A model generated the notes under the pieces. It searched no databases and was not told where the DNA came from. It saw only the letters and a list, made by a program, of their open reading frames with translations. Below are positions 46,277 to 57,525 of a DNA stretch of 64,000 nucleotides, piece by piece. The position numbers and the translations under genes are program-made. Every line of letters begins with the position of its first letter. The first letter of the stretch is position 1. The DNA comes from Dendrolimus kikuchii (taxonomy: Eukaryota; Arthropoda; Insecta; Lepidoptera; Lasiocampidae), in contig CM034405.1 of the NCBI GenBank assembly GCA_019925095.2, positions 9,806,401-9,870,400 on the forward strand, in the 5' to 3' direction.

Positions 46277-47699
46277 CTGACGCCTGACAGTGACCACCCG
46301 AGTATAGCACCACTCATATCGCCTGAAGCCCTGAGAAACATTTATAAAATAAACCTGTACATAGTCTCAGTCTCGGTTTAATAACAATTTTCATAATTTA
46401 AACTACGTTTTAATTATATATGCTAGTCGCAAAAAAGTTAAGATTTTATCTTTCGGTTATACATAATATAATCCCCTTATAAATAATAGTTATACAATGT
46501 TTATGGGCGCTTTAAAAAGTGTTATTCATAATTCGATTTAGAACAAACACTTTTTTTACAACCCTATAATCCTCGAATATAAAGTATACAATCTAGCTTA
46601 AAAATAAACCAAGCCCTAAAAATAAACAATAATGATATATATTAAGTTAATATAAAATACAAAATGTAATGGCAGACCGCTATCAGGTGGGAGAGGTAAC
46701 GTTCGTAAAAGACTGATCGTGTCGCCTAGATGGACAGTAACGCTAATGTATTACCAGAGGTATAGACCAGCCTTTTAGTCGAGGAAGATTTTTAATTCTC
46801 TTATACTAATAGATGATTGTTATGGTATAAGACTTTCTAATCAATCTTTTAAACCAATTTAACATTAACAAGCTGCCTCGAAAGTTTGGAAAATAGGAAC
46901 CCTCCAGAGATAGTGCTTTCAAAACAACTCTGATTTCCTCCCGGTATAGTCAAAGGGGCTTACCGAGAAAAAGAAAAGCGAGGAATGAAAGAAAGAAATA
47001 AAAAATGCACAGAAACACGGAGGTCGGAGTTTTTCCTGTCACCGGGCACAAACAATGCCCCTATTGTAGGGCTGCGACCCCTGCCGGCGCACTGCCGAGG
47101 AAACGAGCATCTTTTGTTTCCATACCGCGCCTAGAACGGAAACGAGAGCTTTGAATCCGCGGTCATCTGTTTACATCACGCCAGCTAGAAAAAAGCTATC
47201 CGATTTGTTTCACGAACCGAACAGTTGTCATGCATAAAACGGTGTATTGTAATCAAGGGAAAAGCAGACTGGAAAAATATTTTTCTATAACATAAAATAC
47301 GACCCGGCATTACAGGTGAAAGTTGAATCATAAATAATACACAAGCAATCTCTTTGAATTTTCTCAATAAATAAACACTGTCTGGTTTCCAACTTGTAAT
47401 GTACAAACGAAGGGAGGGACTACGAATAATAAATAAAAATTATTTTTTGCTACCTGTTCATTTAGGGTCGAATAGAATAAACACACACCGTGTTATATTA
47501 GATTCCATACTCATATAATATATAAAAATGTCGTGTCGCGGTGTTTTGGTCGAACTCCTCCGAAACACAAACGATTTTATTTTTTATTTTTTTGTATATT
47601 TGGTACATATGAGAATAGTCGTAAAGTATCCTCCTATGGTGGTTTTTTTTATTTTCATGGCAGAAAGTTTTCCGGGTCAGGTAGTGTGTGTGTGTATTA
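46277..47699. other. Unique DNA with a GC-richer block
   Basis: 46990-47170 is GC-richer (GACCCCTGCCGGCGCACTGC) and not repeated here; a candidate conserved non-coding block. No gene supported. Confidence 0.35.
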
Positions 47700-47703
47700 T
47701 ATA

Positions 47704-48020
47704 CCTATATATTAGGGTGGTGCAAAAAAACCGAATATTTTTTTTAATGTCAACTGAAAAAAATGTTAGTTTTTGATGTTTTAAGAACTTCCTCTAAAGG
47801 ATAGTTCAAAAAAAAATTTAAGAGGTCGCTCCAAATTTTTCGAGATTTCAAAAATCGCCAAAAAGCGATTTTTTTTATTCAATTTTATTTTCTCGTTACG
47901 GTACAATTTTATAGACCAAAAAATATTAAGTTTCTGAAAGTTTCAGTTCACAATATGAATTTTAGAAGGTCTCTTATAATTTTTTTTTATTTACTAAATT
48001 TTTTCGAGAAACCTTTTAAT
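47704..48020. mobile_element. Possible DNA-transposon remnant
   Basis: Starts ATTAGGGTGGTGCAAAAAAA, a TIR-like end, followed by symmetric A- and T-rich blocks such as TTTTCGAGATTTC and AAAAATCGCCAAAAAGCGAT. No matching inverted end was found in the window, so it is incomplete or misread. Confidence 0.3.
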
Positions 48021-49780
48021 ATTAATATTCCATATGTTTTTTTCTTTCATTTGCCCTGCAGGATAGAGAATGGGCCTCTTAACACAAGTTATATCTGTGA
48101 AAAATGAATGAATGCACTACGTTTTGATTTTTGTATTTTATTTTTGTACTATTTTGTCTAAACATATCTTCTCTATTTTCTTTATATATTTACAATTATA
48201 ATTTCTATTAATAAAAACTTCTAATTGGCCTGCTGTTATTTTTAAGTAGGTATAGATTAGATATCCTTGTGCCTTCGCCCACGAGGTATTTGGTTTATGA
48301 TAAAAGACATCATAAAGTTTCATATTAACTTTCATTCTTTATTGTACTTCTTTATGAGTGAAAACTTTAGAAACAATTTTATTTCGTTTAAAACAATTTT
48401 CAACAAAGAGTAATGTAATAATGTAATCCTGTCCTAGAATTTAGTTCTAAATAAATGTAGTCACATATACCAATTTTCACATTCACAACTTAGAAACGTA
48501 TCAAAGTGTAATTACAGATGTTTTATTGGTTTCCGCGTGAGAGCAGATAAACAGAAACAGATAAATAAATTCATAATACTTTGTAATATTACTACAGCTT
48601 TTATAGCTAAGTATGTAACTAAGTTAGTGGTATAAATGTCTTCGTAAATACAAAGTCCAATATTGCGGCGAAATGTGCAGACGTATGGCTGATAATGATG
48701 AAATCTACAGACTGGAAATGATGTGGAATGAGGTGTTGCGGCGACGAGCATAAATGATGTGAATTTCCTCTTGCAACTCGTTCTTTTATTGCACGCCTAA
48801 ATTGGATTTTCGCAGCGCCATATACTAGGTATGTCTATATATGTACAGACACGTATATCAAAGCAAGAGTTTCAAATGTTGCTCGATTTTCGTAAGCGAA
48901 ATGTATAATCATTATTAGATTTTGCTCCACTAACAAACTCAAATAGAAATAACATTTATTTGAGGTCAGGTAGTTTATGGTCAGACGAATCCAATATGAG
49001 GCTAAGAATATTTAAATAGGCAGTAATATTTGATAAGTAGATTAGTTCAGTAGCATAGAATCTTGTTCCCTGCTCTAAAGCAATCCATCCATTCTATACA
49101 ATCAGTCACATTAACATATAAGTAATATCAAGGCGAATTCGTTTGGATGTTTCTGTGTTTGTTCGTTACTTCTTCGTAGCCTTGGGAATTAATAGGCTAT
49201 CATGAAATTCAGGATACTTATGCACACATTACATTATATTATATAACAAGGATCACCCTAATACATTTTGTTCCGAAAATAATTTAACATTTACATAAAT
49301 CCAATTCGGCACATACGTAAGTACTTTGAATAACGAGAATCTATATAGAATAGTCCAGCATCCAACGTCCATTTTTGCTATTGATTACTATCAGCTAATT
49401 TTCCGTGAGTAGCTTCATTTTGATGACGCCCAACTTTTTCTCTTACAAACATTTTCAATCATAGTAGCTAACAGAGGTAACAGGTGTGAAATATGTTCAT
49501 TTGATGAGTCTCAAAAATGTATTACTAATAGGGTTTTTTTGTTAAACCTCGAAATAAGTATCTAAATTATTCGATTAAGTATTAAAGCAAAGCTAAATCA
49601 ACAGATTAGCACAAAACGTGAACCTACTTTTGAATAAGATAATGAAATGAGATTATTTTAATCTTGGAAATTGTGGAGCCTACGTTAAGTTTACGTTAAG
49701 TTTACGTTAGAAAAGTTACGTGGAAACTTGTCATAAATAATAATATGGTAACCAATTGTACGATTAATTTGAGAATTGTA
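48021..49780. other. Unique DNA with a small tandem repeat
   Basis: 49684-49712 contains ACGTTAAGTTT repeated about 2.7 times (11-bp unit). Nothing else recognised. Confidence 0.4.
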
Positions 49781-50036
49781 TTTTTTTTTTCTATTGCATG
49801 AGTTCAACAGACGGGCAGCTGGCCTATCTGAGGGAAATCGGTTATCATCGCCTATGGACAATTATAACTACAAATGCGCTGCTGCTCTCTTAAGGGATAC
49901 TGGAACCTAGCCACTAAGGCCAAAACAAAACTTAAGGTTGTTATAGCGGCATACTCTAGACAGGTATTGTAGCCATTCAGACGGGCAAATACCCTACCAC
50001 CGGGTTTTGGGTTGTTTTGTTGCCTCTCACGACGTA
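49781..50036 (-). mobile_element. SINE-like family A, 5'-truncated
   Basis: T-run then GTTATCATCGCCTATGGACA, GATACTGGAACCTAGCCACT and ACTCTAGACAGGTATTGTAG. It stops in the CTCACGACG block, and about 12 bases of the tail region (ATTATAACTACAAATG) are lost or changed. Confidence 0.8.
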
Positions 50037-50923
50037 AACTACTTATTACTAATATAATCAAAAGAAAATGTTAGTTAATCTCCATAATGCAAAGTGAGGG
50101 ACAAGGACGTATCTTCATCTTTTGTACAGTGGCCAATATAAGTCCCCAATAAACACGGCACGGCAGAAAGACTTTCTATTTTCGGTTACAAATAAGAAAT
50201 TATAGCGACCGATTTTAGATACTCAATACATAAACAAGCTTAAGGCAAACCTCCGATAAATCTTAAAAAACTGAATTTAAATCCATACGTATATACGCAT
50301 GGAATTAAATTAAGTTAAATTACTTATTTATATAAGATAAGCACAATTTCACATACACTTGTCACTTAAAATACACAATAAAGTGAATTGTTTACAGTGC
50401 ATGCCGAATCAGATATTTGTAAACATCTTGCTAGAAATCACAGTTTTGTTATCATATATTAGTTACCTACTTTCTATGCCCTCGCATATTTATTTTGAAT
50501 ATTATTTACAATAGTGTGCGTACATTGTTTGTAGTATAGCAGTTAGCAACTACCAAGTTTTTAACTTTCAAATTCTAAAAAAAGGACTGCATCAGAGCAT
50601 CAATCTTGGATCACTTTAGAATGGTTTGACCTCCGCAAAAAATGTCTCTGTATATTCTATCCCCAGTGCAATTTCCCCAGTGCAGTCGGGACTGCTGCGA
50701 GAAACTTTGTTTTTAAGAAATTAATATGTAATTTTAAGAAAATGCATTTGTCTTCACTTTTTAATATGACTGCATTATTTGTACATTAAGCTAGCCAGTG
50801 CTGAGTGCACAGCCAACCATGACACCTTACAAGTGCCCGAAAAGCAACAATTATAAATTCTTGGAGCTCTGCTAAAGACTCAAAGAGACATTATAGGTAT
50901 ATGCAATAGGTACTGTATATATA
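50037..50923. other. Unique AT-rich DNA
   Basis: No gene or repeat recognised. Confidence 0.4.
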
Positions 50924-51421
50924 TTTTTTTATTGCAGGTATTCAGCAGGTCTACGGCCCACTTGATGGAAAGCGGTTACCATCGCCTATGGACCTTTGCA
51001 ACACCAAAGGTGCTACAAATTCGCTGCTGCTCTCTTGCGTGACACTGGAACCGGGTTACTAATGCCGGAACACAACTCAAGGCTGTTATGACATACTTTA
51101 GACCAGGGGTGGTAGCCATCGAGTCGGGAAAATGTCCTACCATATGCTACCTACCATATACTGTATTGTATGTAATAATACGCACGTTGATTCAAGGGGA
51201 GGTGTTAAAATAGCCGCAGATTCGTATTACGAATATGACAAGTGTCAAAATAACGTGGAATCTTATGTCATGTGTTGCAACTGTCAGTATATCTAGAAAA
51301 GTGTCGATTTCACTCAATTATTTTTCAAAACCGTCCGCTTTATGTGGATTGTTTTGTCGATTCTTATGTCAGGCCGCCTGGCCGCAGGAAATTGTATTCT
51401 TTCTCGGTTCCTGCACGGATA
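50924..51421 (-). mobile_element. SINE-like family A with a ~200-bp internal insertion
   Basis: The tail half runs from 50924 to about 51145 and the 5' part from about 51343 (GATTGTTTTGTCGATTCTTA, GCCGCCTGGCCGCAGG) to 51421. Between them lie ~200 unrelated bases. CTACCATAT occurs twice at the left junction (51138-51146 and 51151-51159). Confidence 0.75.
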
Positions 51422-52058
51422 AAAAATATATTTAAAAACTTTAATAAATACCAGAAGAAAAATAACAATTGAAAAGTGGTGACCAAATTAAAGATCAAAC
51501 GAAAGTCTCAAAAGGCTGTCATCGAAATAAAATATCTTTCGATGTTTTCATTCTACCCAAAAAATATGCATGAGGTTACTAATGTGTATATTCCCCTATA
51601 AAAAAAAACATAAAAAATAAGCAAGTATTTACGAAAATAACTACTAATGTTAAGCTCCATCCAACGAGACTACGGTGAAACGAGAAGTGAACTAGGTCGG
51701 AAAACAAAATAGAGTTTTGCCTAAACAGTTATTACCTTTCCATTAGGCAGGAGCCCTGAATTCGAACGCGAAAGGTGAGTGAACAAGGCTTCGATGCGGA
51801 GGTAATATCCTCAGTGGAAATTACTGCCACAACTTAGGTATATTAAACTTCAAAGTTTCTATTATGCTGACATTTATCTACATATATAAAATATATAAAA
51901 ATTAGACAACTGCGTGACAGTCTACGTACTATGAAGAATTACGACAGTCATTGGGATAGTTAATGCTGTTTTTTTTCTGTTATTCGCCATCTTTCTCTTT
52001 CATATGATAAGAAAGAGGTGTTTTATATTCTTTTGTTTTGTATTTTAGCTTATTATAT
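51422..52058. other. Unique DNA, no supported gene
   Basis: A donor-like AAAG|GTGAGTG at 51770 has an acceptor-like TAGGCAG only 24 bases before it; the block is not open in the first frame. Not called. Confidence 0.35.
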
Positions 52059-52620
52059 TGTTACAAGTTTAGCGGGACTCGAATTAAAATGCCGTTGGAA
52101 TTATTACAGAGTTTATTAGAACTATACAAACACGTATAACACAGGTACAAATATAACCGAACACAACAAATCCAAACGTAATGCAGAAGGTCGTAATTCA
52201 ATAAAACGCGCAAAGTCCGTTACTATTAGATTCCCGATTGTACACACGTCACGCCTTGATCGTAGTAGAGATGAGGCAGTTGAGCGACTCAACTGCCTCA
52301 CCTCTCAATCAGGCCGTCGTTTTATACTTCACAAACGCAACTGTGCCCGCCCGGCAACGTGGACACAATTTCATAGAATTTCCTTGTAAGTTGTAATCCG
52401 TAACACCTGGCTAATTATGCAGCCTGCAAACGATCGTAGACGAGTAAAATAGAACAATAGACTGTTTTTTACAATAACTAGAAACGTATGCTAACAAATA
52501 AGTAAACAAAAGAAGACTATCATAAAAGGATTACAATTAGTTCACATGCCGACAGGTAATAAAATGTGCTTTTACAGACTGTACGTGGAATTTGTCTTTG
52601 TCGAAGCCTAAGTTGTAGCA
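52059..52620 (+). mobile_element. Solo LTR, copy 2
   Basis: Starts TGTTACAAGTTTAGCGGG, ends AAGTTGTAGCA, flanked by ATAT (52055-52058 and 52621-52624). It shares GGACTCGAATTAAAATGCCG, TTATTAGAACTATACAAACA and CCGACAGGTAATAAAATGTG with copy 1. It is 562 bp against 489; part of the extra length is around a 13-bp perfect hairpin (52272-52300) absent from copy 1. Confidence 0.8.
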
Positions 52621-52739
52621 ATATATATCGGAATGTGAGTTTTTTATTTTATTTCCTTCTTTTAATTTAATACCATATTTTTCTGTTTTCTCTTTATTTA
52701 AAAATTACCTTCTAGTACATTTTATTTATTCTATATTTA

Positions 52740-52795
52740 ATTAAATCTAGAATAGAATAGAATAGAAAACAGTTTATTGTACACCAGTTAAACAA
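52740..52795 (-). repeat. LINE tail fragment (family D)
   Basis: TCTAGAATAGAATAGAATAG then AAAACAGTTTATTGTACACC is the reverse of a GGTGTACAATAAACTG tail with a (TATTC)n end. Confidence 0.6.
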
Positions 52796-52859
52796 TTACA
52801 GAATAAATAAATCTAGTACATGTTTTAACACTAATTATTACTAAACAACTATACTATTA

Positions 52860-53935
52860 AGTTGGGGAAAAAGTTTCTTCGCATTTTATATAAAAATTCA
52901 AAAAGTTTTTTATAAAGTTTATTTACATTTGACTAAAGTATGTAGGTGCCATTGTGTTGGATAACTGTTTGCCATCTTGTAGGCAGGGACGTGATCCCAT
53001 TGCTATAAAAATTTTGAGGCTTCTGATCAAAAAGCTGCGACAAGTGGTTTTGGCAGTCCTCTCGTGATGTTAACCTGACACTGCCTAAGAAATTCTGCAG
53101 AGACCGAGACAGGTGAAAATTTGAAGGTGCAAGATCAGGACTATACGGCGGATGCATTAACACCTCCCAGCCAAACTCTCGTAATTTTTGCTAAGTGGCT
53201 AAAGATGTGTGAGGTCTAGCGTTATCATGGTGAAAAACCACACACCTTCTCTTGATTAATACCGGCCGCTTTCTCTCAACTTTTTGCTTTAATCTCATCA
53301 GTTGTTCGCAGTACAGTTCAGAATCGATGGTCCTGCCTGGTGGTAACAGCTCATAATAAATAATGCCCTTCCAATCCCACCATACACACAGCATCACTTT
53401 GTTGCGAGTTAACCCGGGTTTCGCCACAGTCTGTAAAGCCTGACCGGCCTTTGACCACGATATTTTTTGCACGTTCTTGTCGTACGTGATCCACTTTTCA
53501 TCACCAGTTATCAGCTTTTTCAAAAATGGTTCGGTTTCATTACGTCGTAATAAAGAATCACAAATGAGTACACGGTTCATTAGGTTTCTTTCAGTGAGCT
53601 CATGAGGCACCCAAATATCGAGCTTTTTTGTGTACCCAGCTTTTTCAAATGCGCCAAAACCGTTTTGTGGTCAATTCCCAGTTCTCGAGCTACATCGTAA
53701 CTACTAATATGCCGATCTTGCTCCACTTTTTCAAAAATGGCATCAATTTTGTCCGTAACAGGGCGACCAGAGCGACGTGCATCTTTGATATCAAAATTTC
53801 CGGATTGAAAACGCTTAAACCAAATTTGCGCTACTCTCAAAGATACTGCATTAGGTCCGTAAACATCACAAATAGCCAAAGATATCTTATTACAAGTTCA
53901 TACATACTATATGCGAAAAGACTTTTTCCCCAACC
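52860..53935 (-). mobile_element. Defective mariner element
   Basis: The terminal inverted repeats are (A/G)GTTGGGGAAAAAGT(T/C)T(C/T)TTCGCAT and the element is flanked by TA on both sides (52858-52859, 53936-53937). Length 1076 bp, against about 1.3 kb for intact mariners. The shortfall lies at the 5' end of the transposase gene, where only about 55 bp separate the right TIR from recognisable coding sequence. The right end abuts a Helitron (53940-54290). Confidence 0.9.
52933..53880 (-). pseudogene. mariner transposase, inactivated
   Basis: Minus-strand reading: the second helix-turn-helix region (residual start ICDVYGPNAVSL, then RRSGRPVTDKIDAIFEKV, SSYDVARELGIDHKTVLAHL), WVPHELTER, catalytic ITGDEKWITYD, catalytic VFHHDNARPHTS, then HPPYSPDLAPSNFHL and a usual C-terminus (FYSNGITSLPTRWQTVI). 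Defects: about 45 N-terminal residues with the start are deleted; a one-base deletion near 53640 shifts the frame just before WVPHEL; a TAG (53188-53190) replaces a CAG-type codon after RPHTSLAT; and the third residue of the DD34D triad is Asn (SN in place of SD). Cut-and-paste activity is not expected. Subfamily not certain. Confidence 0.9.
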
Positions 53936-53939
53936 TATT

Positions 53940-54290
53940 ATACAACTGGAATAAACGACACGATGCAATTTTTTATTTTATTTCTTGTTTGTTTTGTCTC
54001 TTTGTTTGGGTTTCACATAAAAATTGCTAGGCCGATTTCGATGCGGTTTTCACTGATCGACAGCTGATTCTTAGACTTAAGCTTTGAGTTACTTTTATCT
54101 TGGGAACCCCGCGGGAATATTTCCGGGAGCAGTTTATATTTGTTCGGGTGCGTAAAAATTAACTTATTCCGCCACAGTTTTCACTAAAAGGATAGCTTAC
54201 ATTCTTTTTCAAATGTGGCGGAATTTTGTATCCTGGGAATCCAGCGGGAATTTCATGTCAACCGTAGATGAACTGGCGGTCATATCCTAG
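53940..54290 (+). mobile_element. Non-autonomous Helitron, 5' end lost next to the mariner
   Basis: Begins within the 5' region (CAACTGGAATAAACGACACG), carries GGCCGATTTCGATGCGGTTT and ACCCCGCGGGAATATTTCCG, and ends GGCGGTCATATCCTAG followed by T. This is the reverse orientation of the copy at 36316-36831. Confidence 0.75.
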
Positions 54291-55019
54291 TTTATATTAT
54301 TATATATGCTGATATAAGACACATTGAATTCTTCAATGTCATTGAATAATTCAACTTTATATGTAATTGCATCACTTCGATTGATTCTTTGAAAAGGATA
54401 GACAAAAATGTCTTTTCTAATATCAACCTAAGCTTAAAAGCACTTATCACTACAAACGCGCCAGGTTTTATAAACCGCTCAACGGATCTTGTTCCGTATA
54501 TTGATGATGAAGCAACTAAAGTAATCTATGTAAACATAAAATTGTAGCATTCAATGTAATTGAATGTCATAGTGTCTTATCAGTTTTGCACCGTTCAACC
54601 AAATTGCTTCGAATTGGTTGATCAGTCTAATATAAAAGCATAAGCTTTATCTTGATTTTGTCAAATAAAATTCAAAAGTTAGAAGGGGGAGTGATAGGTT
54701 TTTATATGCAATAAATTGTACAAATGTATTCGAATATCTAGGTTTTTTTTTTGAGATGCCCTTTCACGCTAAAATAAATAAGCGCACCAAAACTTTTCCA
54801 CTTATTAGAATTCTTGTTACTTGATCATGTGGTTACGTATTGTAACAACAAGAATTTAATTTAAATTTTAACCATCACTCCGAAGTTCGGGTCCCAGATT
54901 AATTTTCCCTACATTTTTAGAATAGCAACCTCCTATCCTCATTTCCAATTAAACTTAATCAACCCTCTACAGTAAAGTTGTAGTAGCTTAGTGACTAAGG
55001 CATTAGCATCTTATTTCAG
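54291..55019. other. Unique AT-rich DNA
   Basis: GATGATGAAGCAACTAAAGT at 54500 and GATGAAGAAACCAAAGTGAT at 62065 are similar, with TTGAACGGTG-like sequence near both; possibly a shared old repeat. No gene supported. Confidence 0.35.
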
Positions 55020-55150
55020 TAAGGTTTTCTCATGATATTTTCCTTCACGTAGTACCAAATTGTAACAATACGCATATTAGATCAGAAAACCTGGGTAAGC
55101 GGTACGTACTTCCCGCTCAAGATTCGAACACACGTCATTAGGTACACGTT
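55020..55150 (-). repeat. tRNA-like SINE (family C'), fragment
   Basis: TTGTAACAATACGCATATTA, GATCAGAAAACCTGGGTAAG and CGCTCAAGATTCGAACACAC follow the order of 29140-29220, including the B-box region. Confidence 0.65.
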
Positions 55151-56595
55151 AGGTATTCATTTACAGACTGGAACTCGTATTATGAAGCCAAGTACTTATA
55201 AATATCTAAAAATTACTAAGAATTTTGTCAACTCGGCAGCCCAGTTTTAGGAACTCTGGACGCCTAAGGACTAACCTACGAGCCTCTGGGCTGCACTAAC
55301 TATGCGTGCTGATTTCCAAGTCGTGAGCCTTGCAGCAAATCTTCTGGAATGTCTCCTTCTTGCGGGCTTTGATATTATATTCTATGAACACACGCGGCGC
55401 GGTATAACTTCACTTTAGGCAATTGGTGGCGGAAAGATATGCGGGTTGTCGTACAAGGTCGACAGCAGACTGACTCGTAGACGAGCAGTATTAGTACAGG
55501 GATAAGTACAACAAGGAGAGTCGTAACGGAACGGAAGATGGCAGCTGGGAAAATGTGATTGGATAACGCGGTTAGGAAAGCGGGTAGTCATGGAAATCAT
55601 TTGACGGTACAGGATTTTAACCTAAGCGGCGGAAACAAATTTAATTAAAATATGTCGAAAGAAAGAGAAGAATCGTTTTCCTGAACATGAATATTAGTTT
55701 ACTACACGAAATAAAAATATCATGTGAAGGCAACACAAAACAGCAAAACAAATTGCGGCATGTAACACGATCTTAGCTATTACATACTTAGAAACTCATT
55801 ACTTTCTGCCATACCACCCGTTGTTTGGGCCAGCTGTTGGGAGATGAGAGAACAAAACAAATGAACAAATAATGGGCGAGAATTTTTGTGGAATGCGACA
55901 CGGAGACAACCTAATTTGTCTTCGCATGAAGCTGATTCGCTATTCAACAAATCCATTAAAAATAACACAATCCTGGTAACTAAAACCAAGCTTATTCAAC
56001 TATATTATGAAAGAAGAATACTAGCAATGATAAGCCCAAAACCTTAATCTTCTATTCAATTTTGGCTTAGTACGAAACCTAGTAGGTATTCTAAGGTGTT
56101 GTATTAGTGGTTAGAGTTTACAACCCCCGCCTGCTAAGCTACTGCAGGCGGGCAGGTATTGGTCGAGCTTTCGCTTTCCCGTAGTCCTGGCATTAGACAA
56201 AGGAAGGAACACCCAGAGGTTTCAATAGGTATCCCTAAGTTGGGTCGCAATAGTTCTTCTTTGGGGTACTAGTGCCACTCCAATATGGCGAATCCCACAC
56301 TCCCCCGCGGTTAGTCCTCAATCGGATTTCCCCTCGTTAAAAAAAAGAAAAAAGGTTGACATGGCAATTTTCTAGTGATGTGACGTCACATACCAGGTAG
56401 TAGATATCGATAATTTTTTGAATTTTTTTGGTACGTAACAAGATATTAATAAAATTATTATTAACTTTTTTATTTCAAGTTATATTTTTCAACCCAAACC
56501 TATGCTATATGTCACTGGTCATAGTAATTTTACGTACAAAAACTTATAAATTTACTCCCTTATTCATAATAGTTATACGAAGTTTATAAGCTCAT
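55151..56595. other. Unique DNA, no supported gene
   Basis: 55380-55600 and 56120-56330 are GC-richer. Neither has good splice borders. No repeat copy elsewhere in the window. Confidence 0.35.
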
Positions 56596-56740
56596 TAAAA
56601 ATAGAAATAGATAACTCTTTATTGTACACCAAAACATAGACAAACACAAGTAAAAATATACAAAAGATAGTATAACAGGCGGGTTTATCGCTTAAAAAGC
56701 GAAAGCTGAAATCTCTTCCAGGCAACCCTAGTCGGGGATT
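56596..56740 (-). repeat. LINE tail (family D), minus copy
   Basis: The reverse complement reads GGTTGCCTGGAAGAGATTTC, GCGATAAACCCGCCTGT and GGTGTACAATAAAGAGTTAT. Best-preserved tail of this family here. Confidence 0.75.
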
Positions 56741-56844
56741 AATAGATTTTTAATACTGACGGTGGTGCAGTATATAAATAATGATAAATGATAAGTATAA
56801 ACAGTACATATAAATACAAAAACAATATAGTTATACAAAAAGGT

Positions 56845-56965
56845 GATTTGGAAGAGTTTGCTTTAAGCAATAAAGCCGCTCATTATACTACCACCTTCTA
56901 ATTTTAAGACGTAAATACGTTACTGTTTTTACGTTGTTGTACAATAAAGAGTATTATTGTTGTTG
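56845..56965 (+). repeat. LINE tail (family D), plus copy
   Basis: GGAAGAGTTTGCTTTAAGCA, AATAAAGCCGCTCATTATAC and GTTGTACAATAAAGAGTATT, ending (ATTGTTGTTG). Confidence 0.7.
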
Positions 56966-57434
56966 TTATACATTATTATGTATAAATACATACCTATACT
57001 CAAACGATATACACATAAGAATACAAACGTACATATTTAAAACTGTAATATTACGAATATTACAGTTATTTGTTTATGAATATTATGATATATACAGAAT
57101 AGAAGTATTGCTTCTGAACCTGGTTTTTAAAGCACGGTAAGGAAAATCTACTAAGCTATTATGAATAAGAAGGATAGTTTTGATACGCTATCTAAATATG
57201 AAATCGAAAAGAAACTTATAAACCTTTAGAATTTTGATAATCAACTCAAGAAATGTGTATTAAAAAACGTACTTATGATGAAAATTTAAATGGTGTTTTT
57301 CGGTCAACAGCAAACCAAAGCCCATGGAGAGCCTAATTAACTAATGATAACGTTTCCTGCATACGGGCCTTATGGAAATGAGTAAACTGAAATCTCCCGC
57401 ACTCTGTTTGTAGGCCCTAGCGACCAATGAAACA

Positions 57435-57525
57435 TTAATGCTGAAGATGTCAACGGGGATGGAAACCACTTTATCATCACGTGTACCCCTGTCCATTTGC
57501 CTACGAGCAAACCCAAAAAAAATCA
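57435..57525 (+). repeat. Old family A tail
   Basis: AATGCTGAAGATGTCAACGG, GGATGGAAACCACTTTATCA and TGTCCATTTGCCTACGAGC keep the spacing of the tail but with many changes. Confidence 0.4.

Noticed and set aside
46093..46381. Overlapping GC-rich frames on both strands
   Set aside because: They overlap a SINE-like fragment and a CCATCGGC short tandem repeat, which explains the open frames.
49684..49712. Short direct repeats that could start a CRISPR-like array
   Set aside because: Eleven-base units without spacers, and the genome is eukaryotic.
51754..51777. 24-base microexon between an acceptor-like and a donor-like site
   Set aside because: Too short to judge, and the first frame has a stop; splice-like sites this close arise often by chance.
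52808..54290. mariner inserted inside a single Helitron
   Set aside because: The sequence left of the mariner continues a family D tail and does not give the missing Helitron 5' end, so only adjacency can be claimed.
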